In this document: piece by piece, positions 43,384 through 47,116 of the stretch
Layout of the letters: each line of letters starts with the position of its first letter
Numbering within the stretch: the stretch's first letter is position 1
Assembly: GCA_002798175.1 (NCBI GenBank)
Contig: NWQL01000007.1
Location: forward strand, 1-47,116
From: Lysobacteraceae bacterium NML91-0213
GTDB lineage: Bacteria; Pseudomonadota; Gammaproteobacteria; Xanthomonadales; Xanthomonadaceae
Direction of reading: 5' to 3'
DNA: 47,116 bases
Made by a program: the position numbers and the translations under genes
Notes under the pieces: generated by a model
Database searches by the model: none
Told to the model about the DNA's origin: nothing
Seen by the model: the letters and a program-made list of their open reading frames with translations, nothing else

Positions 43384-46300
43384 TCTTCGACCCTCATTTC
43401 GATTGAGCTGAATGCAACAATGGTCTGCGCGGGAACGTTGGCCGCTTGCCCCCCAACCAACGCGTCCAGCGCGGTTTCACCGCCTGCGAGCTCCGCCAGT
43501 TCCTGGTGGATTCCCCGCGCGGTCGGTGAGCGGAACAGGGCTGCCAAGCCCAGCGCCAGCCCGGTTTCACGTGACAGCCGCAGCGCAAGCTGCGCGAGTG
43601 CCAGCGAATGTGCTCCCTGAGCGAACAGATTCGCGTCGGCGTCCGTTCCTTCCACGCCGAGGAGGTCGCCTATCGCCGTCGTCACGAGCAGTGCTCCGGG
43701 CGCAGTCCCCAGCGTGGTACCGGTCGTGGCCGCCGCCCGCACGGGTGCAGGCAGCCGGTCGCGGTCGAGCTTGCCGTTTTCATTCAGGGGCATGCGTGCG
43801 AGTACCGTCACTCCCGCGGGCACCATGTAATCCGGCAGCACGCCACGCACTGCATGCAGCGCCGCCGACCCCGCGGCTGGGTCGACCGCCGTCACGTATG
43901 CCCACAGCCCATCGCCGTAAGGGACCACGTGGGCCTCCGCGATCCCCGGCTGGTCACGCAACCGGGCCGCCACCTCCCCCGGTTCCACGCGGTAGCCCCG
44001 CACCTTGACCTGGTCGTCCAGGCGACCCACGTAGACCAGGCGACCCGTCGCGTCACGACGCCCCCGGTCACCCGTCCGGTACCAGCGCACCCCGGCCTCC
44101 TCGACGAAGCGATCGGAGCCCAGCTCCGGCTGGCCCCGGTAGCCGCGACCCACGCCGCCGCCGCCCACGTACAGCTCGCCCGGCACTCCGTCGGGCACCT
44201 CCAGACCGTGCATGTCACGTACCTGGACCATGACCCCGGCCAGCGGCTGCCCGATGTGAGGCGGCCCCGGCTCGATGCGCGCCAGCGTCGCGTCCACCGT
44301 CGTCTCGGTCGGGCCATAGACGTTCACCGCACGCCCGCGGGATGCCAACGCAGTCCACAGCCCCGGGGCGATCGCCTCTCCTCCCACCACCAGGGCAGGC
44401 AGCGGCTCTCCGGCCTCCAGCAGCAATTGCGCCTGGCTCGGCGTCACGTCCATCACCTCGACGCCCTGTGCCGATGCCCACCCCAACAGGGCGGTGGGAT
44501 CCAGCCGCAGCGCTTGCGACATCACGTGCAGTGTCCCGCCATAGCGCAACGCGAGGATGCCTTGCAGCGACGCATCGAACCCGTACGACGCGTTCCACCC
44601 CCAGTGCACGCGCTCCCCCACGCCCAGCCATGCCAATTCCGGCCACAGCCCCGCGTCAAGGTGCAACAGGTTGCGATGCTCGATCTCGACGCCTTTCGGC
44701 CGTCCGGTCGAGCCCGACGTATACAGCACGTACGCCAGGTCCGTGCCCTTGCTCACCACTCCAGGGCTGCTGTCCGGCATCGCCAGCAACCGCGGCGCCC
44801 AGTCCGCGCTATCCAGCTCGATCCAACGCGCCCCGGCCCACGCAGGCGCGGCCGCGTCACGCGCCACCACCCAACCGGCGCCGCTGTCCTCCAGCATCAA
44901 GCCCAACCGTTCCACCGGCTGCGCCGGGTCCAGCGCCACCCAGGCGGCACCCGACTTCCAGATCCCCAGCAGCACCGCTGGCAGCCACTCGTCGCGCTCC
45001 AGGTACACACCCACAAGCGCACCGCGCTCCACGCCTTCCGAACGCAGCAGGTGCGCGATGCGATTGGCACGCGAATCGAGCTCCGCATAGCTCAACGCCA
45101 CCTCGCCGCTGCGCACCGCCTCGGCCTCGGGGTGTGCCTCAGCCATGCGCTCGATCCCGGCATGCACGCCTTCGTCCGCCAGCTCCACCGCATCCCCCGC
45201 GCGCGCTTCCACAGCCGTCCCCCAGCCCAGCTGCGACAGCGGAACGTCGGGGTGGGCCAGTCCCTGCCGCAGAAGATGCGGCATCAGCTTGCACAGGATC
45301 GAGACGATGGCCGGATCGATCCGGTCGGGTCGAGCTTCAATCCAGGCATCGTGGCGCTCCCCCGCCCGCTCCACGAATAAAGTCATGTCCATCTTGGGCG
45401 GCAAAGCGACATCAGGGAGGCGGTCGAAGGCGATGTCAGCGGCAACGTGCGACCCGCTCCCGCTGGATGCGTCCAGATTGATCATGATCTGGAACAAGGG
45501 ATTGGATGCCTCGCGGCGCACGGGGTTGAGCAATTCGACGAGCCGGTGGAACGGGTAATCCTGGTGTTGCTGTGCATCGATCACGCGGCGTCTGGAGCGC
45601 TGGATCAGTTCGCCGAACGAGGGATCGCCGCTACAGTCGAGACGAAGCGCAATCTGGTTGATGAAACAGCCAACGACGGACTCATAGGCGCGATGGCGCC
45701 GGTTCAGTACCGATGACCCCAACACGACGTCGGCCTCCCCGCCGGCCCTCGCGACGGCTGCGCCCAAAGCAGCGTGCAGCAGCACCAGTACGGTGGCTCC
45801 GGCTTGGCTGGCAGCCTCCTGCAACCCCTCCCCGAGATCACCCAGGTCGAGTTTCGCGAAGATCCGCCCCGTGGCACCAGGCGCGCCGGGCAACAGTGCG
45901 TGGAACGCCGGTGCATCCTGCAGCGTGCTTCGCCAGTAGGCCAACTGTCTGGCGGCCTCGGGCGACTGCAGCCAGGCGACCTGCCAGCCAGCGAAATCCG
46001 AGTATCTGAGTGCGGGTGGCTCCAACCCGGCACCCGCCGAGGCCTTATCCGCGTACAGGCGGACGAACTCTTCGGCGAGGATCTGGCAGGACCAGCCATC
46101 GACGGCGATGTGGTGGGCACATAACAAGAAGGCCCAACTGTCAGCATCCAGGCACAGGAGCTCCGCGCGCAGCAGCAAGTCCCGCTCCAGATCGAACGGT
46201 GCCAGGGCATTCGCAGCCATGGCGGCATCCAGGCGGACCTTTTTCTCTGTTTCCGACAAGTGCGAGATGTCGGATTCTTTCAGCACCAGGCGGAGTGGCT

Positions 46301-46712
46301 TCTCGACTTGGACGTAGCCTTGCTCCCCCGCCTGGACCAACGACCGCAGCGCCGCATGGCGGTCCACCAGTGTCTGGACGCATCGCTCCACGAGTCCGGG
46401 ATCGACACGTCCCCGCAAGGCAAAGGCGAACGGAACGTTGTAGGCCCCGGGTTCATGCGCAGCTGCCGCAGCGATGAGAATGCCGAGTTGTGCCGGCGAC
46501 AGCGAGCGGGGCGAGGCGCTGTCGAACTCCGTGTCGGGGCTCCGTCCCGCAAGGTATGCCATCAGCGGACGGCGCAGGCGCCGGATGCCGTCGGCCAGCG
46601 CCGCATCGACCGCGCCCGGCGCGGAGCTCGTACGCAGGGCATCACCCAGCAACTGGAAGCGGACGCCGCGCTCGTCGGCCAGCCACAGCAGGTCGGACAG
46701 GGAGCTCACCAC
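43380..46712 (-). CDS. NRPS B, single module C-A-PCP, probably glutamine-activating
   Basis: 1110-aa module. C domain (HHIAVDG near residue 204, YNVPFAFALRG), A domain (LYTSGSTGRPKG, GFDASLQG near 714, VYGPTETT) and a PCP whose core reads AQGAHSL instead of GGHSL, with the Ser kept near 1036. The pocket by eye is D-A-Q-D-V-G-V-V-D-K, one change from the published Gln code DAQDLGVVDK, so Gln is the best guess. GTG 46712 has AGGAGG seven bases upstream, and a second GTG at 46709 overlaps the previous stop. Codons 487 to about 993 (45254-43736) form the repeated cassette whose edges recur at both window ends. The joining of this C domain to this PCP through the repeat may therefore be an assembler choice. 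Confidence 0.92.
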   Translation of the reverse strand: MVSSLSDLLWLADERGVRFQLLGDALRTSSAPGAVDAALADGIRRLRRPLMAYLAGRSPDTEFDSASPRSLSPAQLGILIAAAAAHEPGAYNVPFAFALRGRVDPGLVERCVQTLVDRHAALRSLVQAGEQGYVQVEKPLRLVLKESDISHLSETEKKVRLDAAMAANALAPFDLERDLLLRAELLCLDADSWAFLLCAHHIAVDGWSCQILAEEFVRLYADKASAGAGLEPPALRYSDFAGWQVAWLQSPEAARQLAYWRSTLQDAPAFHALLPGAPGATGRIFAKLDLGDLGEGLQEAASQAGATVLVLLHAALGAAVARAGGEADVVLGSSVLNRRHRAYESVVGCFINQIALRLDCSGDPSFGELIQRSRRRVIDAQQHQDYPFHRLVELLNPVRREASNPLFQIMINLDASSGSGSHVAADIAFDRLPDVALPPKMDMTLFVERAGERHDAWIEARPDRIDPAIVSILCKLMPHLLRQGLAHPDVPLSQLGWGTAVEARAGDAVELADEGVHAGIERMAEAHPEAEAVRSGEVALSYAELDSRANRIAHLLRSEGVERGALVGVYLERDEWLPAVLLGIWKSGAAWVALDPAQPVERLGLMLEDSGAGWVVARDAAAPAWAGARWIELDSADWAPRLLAMPDSSPGVVSKGTDLAYVLYTSGSTGRPKGVEIEHRNLLHLDAGLWPELAWLGVGERVHWGWNASYGFDASLQGILALRYGGTLHVMSQALRLDPTALLGWASAQGVEVMDVTPSQAQLLLEAGEPLPALVVGGEAIAPGLWTALASRGRAVNVYGPTETTVDATLARIEPGPPHIGQPLAGVMVQVRDMHGLEVPDGVPGELYVGGGGVGRGYRGQPELGSDRFVEEAGVRWYRTGDRGRRDATGRLVYVGRLDDQVKVRGYRVEPGEVAARLRDQPGIAEAHVVPYGDGLWAYVTAVDPAAGSAALHAVRGVLPDYMVPAGVTVLARMPLNENGKLDRDRLPAPVRAAATTGTTLGTAPGALLVTTAIGDLLGVEGTDADANLFAQGAHSLALAQLALRLSRETGLALGLAALFRSPTARGIHQELAELAGGETALDALVGGQAANVPAQTIVAFSSIEMRVEE
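43736..45254 (-). repeat. 1519-bp adenylation-domain cassette with its edges repeated at both window ends
   Basis: The outermost 127 bases of this segment recur exactly: 45128-45254 equals 1-127, and 43736-43862 equals 46990-47116. Divergence starts at the very next base in all cases. In protein terms the unit runs from HPDVPLSQL in the C-A linker to LPAPVR in the A-PCP linker, one whole adenylation domain. Identity of the interior of the other copies is not visible here but is implied by the contig stopping at both edges. Confidence 0.85.
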
Positions 46713-47116
46713 TCCAGGACCTCCTGGTTCGCGGCACGCGCGATCACTTCGTCGATGGTTGCCGCCATCGCCATGAGGTCGGAAGCCTCGTACAAGCGGC
46801 GCAACTCCGGAACAGTCGCGAAGCGCTCGCCTATCCGCGACGTCAGGCGGATCATCAGAAGAGAATCTCCGCCGACCGCGAAGAAGTCGGTATCACGCCC
46901 GACATCCGTCTCCGGAATGGAGAGAAGCTCGGCCCACAGCCGCGCGAGGGTTCTTTCGGTTGCCGAAACGGGAGGCTGCGTGGCCGCTACCCGCACGGGT
47001 GCAGGCAGCCGGTCGCGGTCGAGCTTGCCGTTTTCATTCAGGGGCATGCGTGCGAGTACCGTCACTCCCGCGGGCACCATGTAATCCGGCAGCACGCCAC
47101 GCACTGCATGCAGCGC
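46706..47116 (-). CDS. C-terminal end of an NRPS (A-domain tail plus PCP), 5' end off the window
   Basis: 136 codons and a stop. It begins inside the C-terminal subdomain of an A domain (LPDYMVPAGV, NENGKLDRDRLPAPVR), then a carrier domain (DFFAVGGDSLLMIRL) and a short tail ending EVLEW. Up to LPAPVR the DNA equals NRPS B exactly, after which they diverge. The stop lies within the start region of NRPS B, which suggests coupled translation. The simplest reading is that this is the end of NRPS A, whose A2 start lies at the other window edge, giving C-A-PCP-C-A-PCP. It could also belong to another synthetase outside the window. Confidence 0.88.
   Translation of the reverse strand, partial: ALHAVRGVLPDYMVPAGVTVLARMPLNENGKLDRDRLPAPVRVAATQPPVSATERTLARLWAELLSIPETDVGRDTDFFAVGGDSLLMIRLTSRIGERFATVPELRRLYEASDLMAMAATIDEVIARAANQEVLEW
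46990..47116 (-). repeat. right-end copy of the cassette edge (A-domain end)
   Basis: Exactly identical to 43736-43862, with the first mismatch at base 46989. It encodes the last part of the A domain up to LPAPVR, in frame with the PCP tail. Confidence 0.95.

Noticed and set aside
39586..45380. Long plus-strand frames (550 and 590 codons) opposite NRPS C and NRPS B
   Set aside because: Both lie wholly antisense to intact synthetase domains and resemble no protein family.
1..47116. Simple circular contig with identical ends
   Set aside because: The first and last 127 bases are not identical to each other. They match opposite edges of an internal repeat, so a simple terminal redundancy is excluded.
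1..47116. Epimerisation or dual C/E domains for D-amino acids
   Set aside because: No E domain follows any PCP, and I saw no second N-terminal His motif typical of dual C/E domains. Subtypes of the C domains cannot be settled by eye.
1..47116. CRISPR arrays, tRNA or rRNA genes, complete insertion sequences
   Set aside because: No regularly spaced repeats, cloverleaf-like segments or transposase genes were found.

Overview
The window is a high-GC (roughly two thirds G+C), densely packed bacterial secondary-metabolite locus. It encodes a hybrid PKS/NRPS pathway that most likely makes a lipopeptide carrying several hydroxylated residues. Codon use, the SyrD/PvdE-type cyclic-peptide exporter, the split MacAB-like exporter, the ADOP-type permease and the HigBA-like toxin-antitoxin pair suggest a proteobacterium, perhaps a Xanthomonadales (Lysobacter-like) or Burkholderiales member. 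No rRNA, tRNA or housekeeping gene is present to confirm this.

Layout. (1) Positions 1-15356, minus strand: a PKS with an N-terminal fatty-acyl-AMP ligase, a cyclic-peptide ABC exporter, a type II thioesterase and the start of NRPS A, which runs off the left edge. (2) 15658-21092, plus strand: an ADOP/MacB-type permease coupled to a free-standing A-PCP-C protein. (3) 24923-21040, minus strand: MbtH, a degenerate APH-fold kinase, an Asp/Asn beta-hydroxylase-like protein, a P450 and an Sfp-type PPTase. (4) 25172-28567, plus strand: two related methyltransferases, a PhyH-type dioxygenase and a DUF998 membrane protein. (5) 28866-30563, minus strand: an unrecognised protein and a toxin-antitoxin pair. 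(6) 47116-30967, minus strand: the tail of an NRPS, NRPS B (C-A-PCP), NRPS C (C-A-PCP-C-A-PCP-TE), three tandem beta-hydroxylase-like genes, an intact APH-fold kinase, a membrane-fusion protein and a LolD/MacB-type ATPase.

Pathway reading (inference). The ligase activates a fatty acid and the PKS adds one malonyl unit. The KR reduces it, but the DH lacks its catalytic His and the ER is degenerate, so a 3-hydroxyacyl starter would result. NRPS A, B and C add residues (at least one probably Gln) and the NRPS C thioesterase releases the product. Four beta-hydroxylase-like proteins, a PhyH oxygenase, a P450 and two methyltransferases are available for tailoring. An APH-fold kinase may provide self-protection. 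Two exporters are encoded, one of them split over two distant loci.

Limits. Both window ends are exact 127-bp copies of the two edges of a 1519-bp adenylation-domain segment inside NRPS B (43736-45254). The contig therefore stops in a collapsed repeat, and neither the end of NRPS A nor the gene order beyond either edge can be established from this window. The junction across the repeat inside NRPS B should also be treated as provisional.
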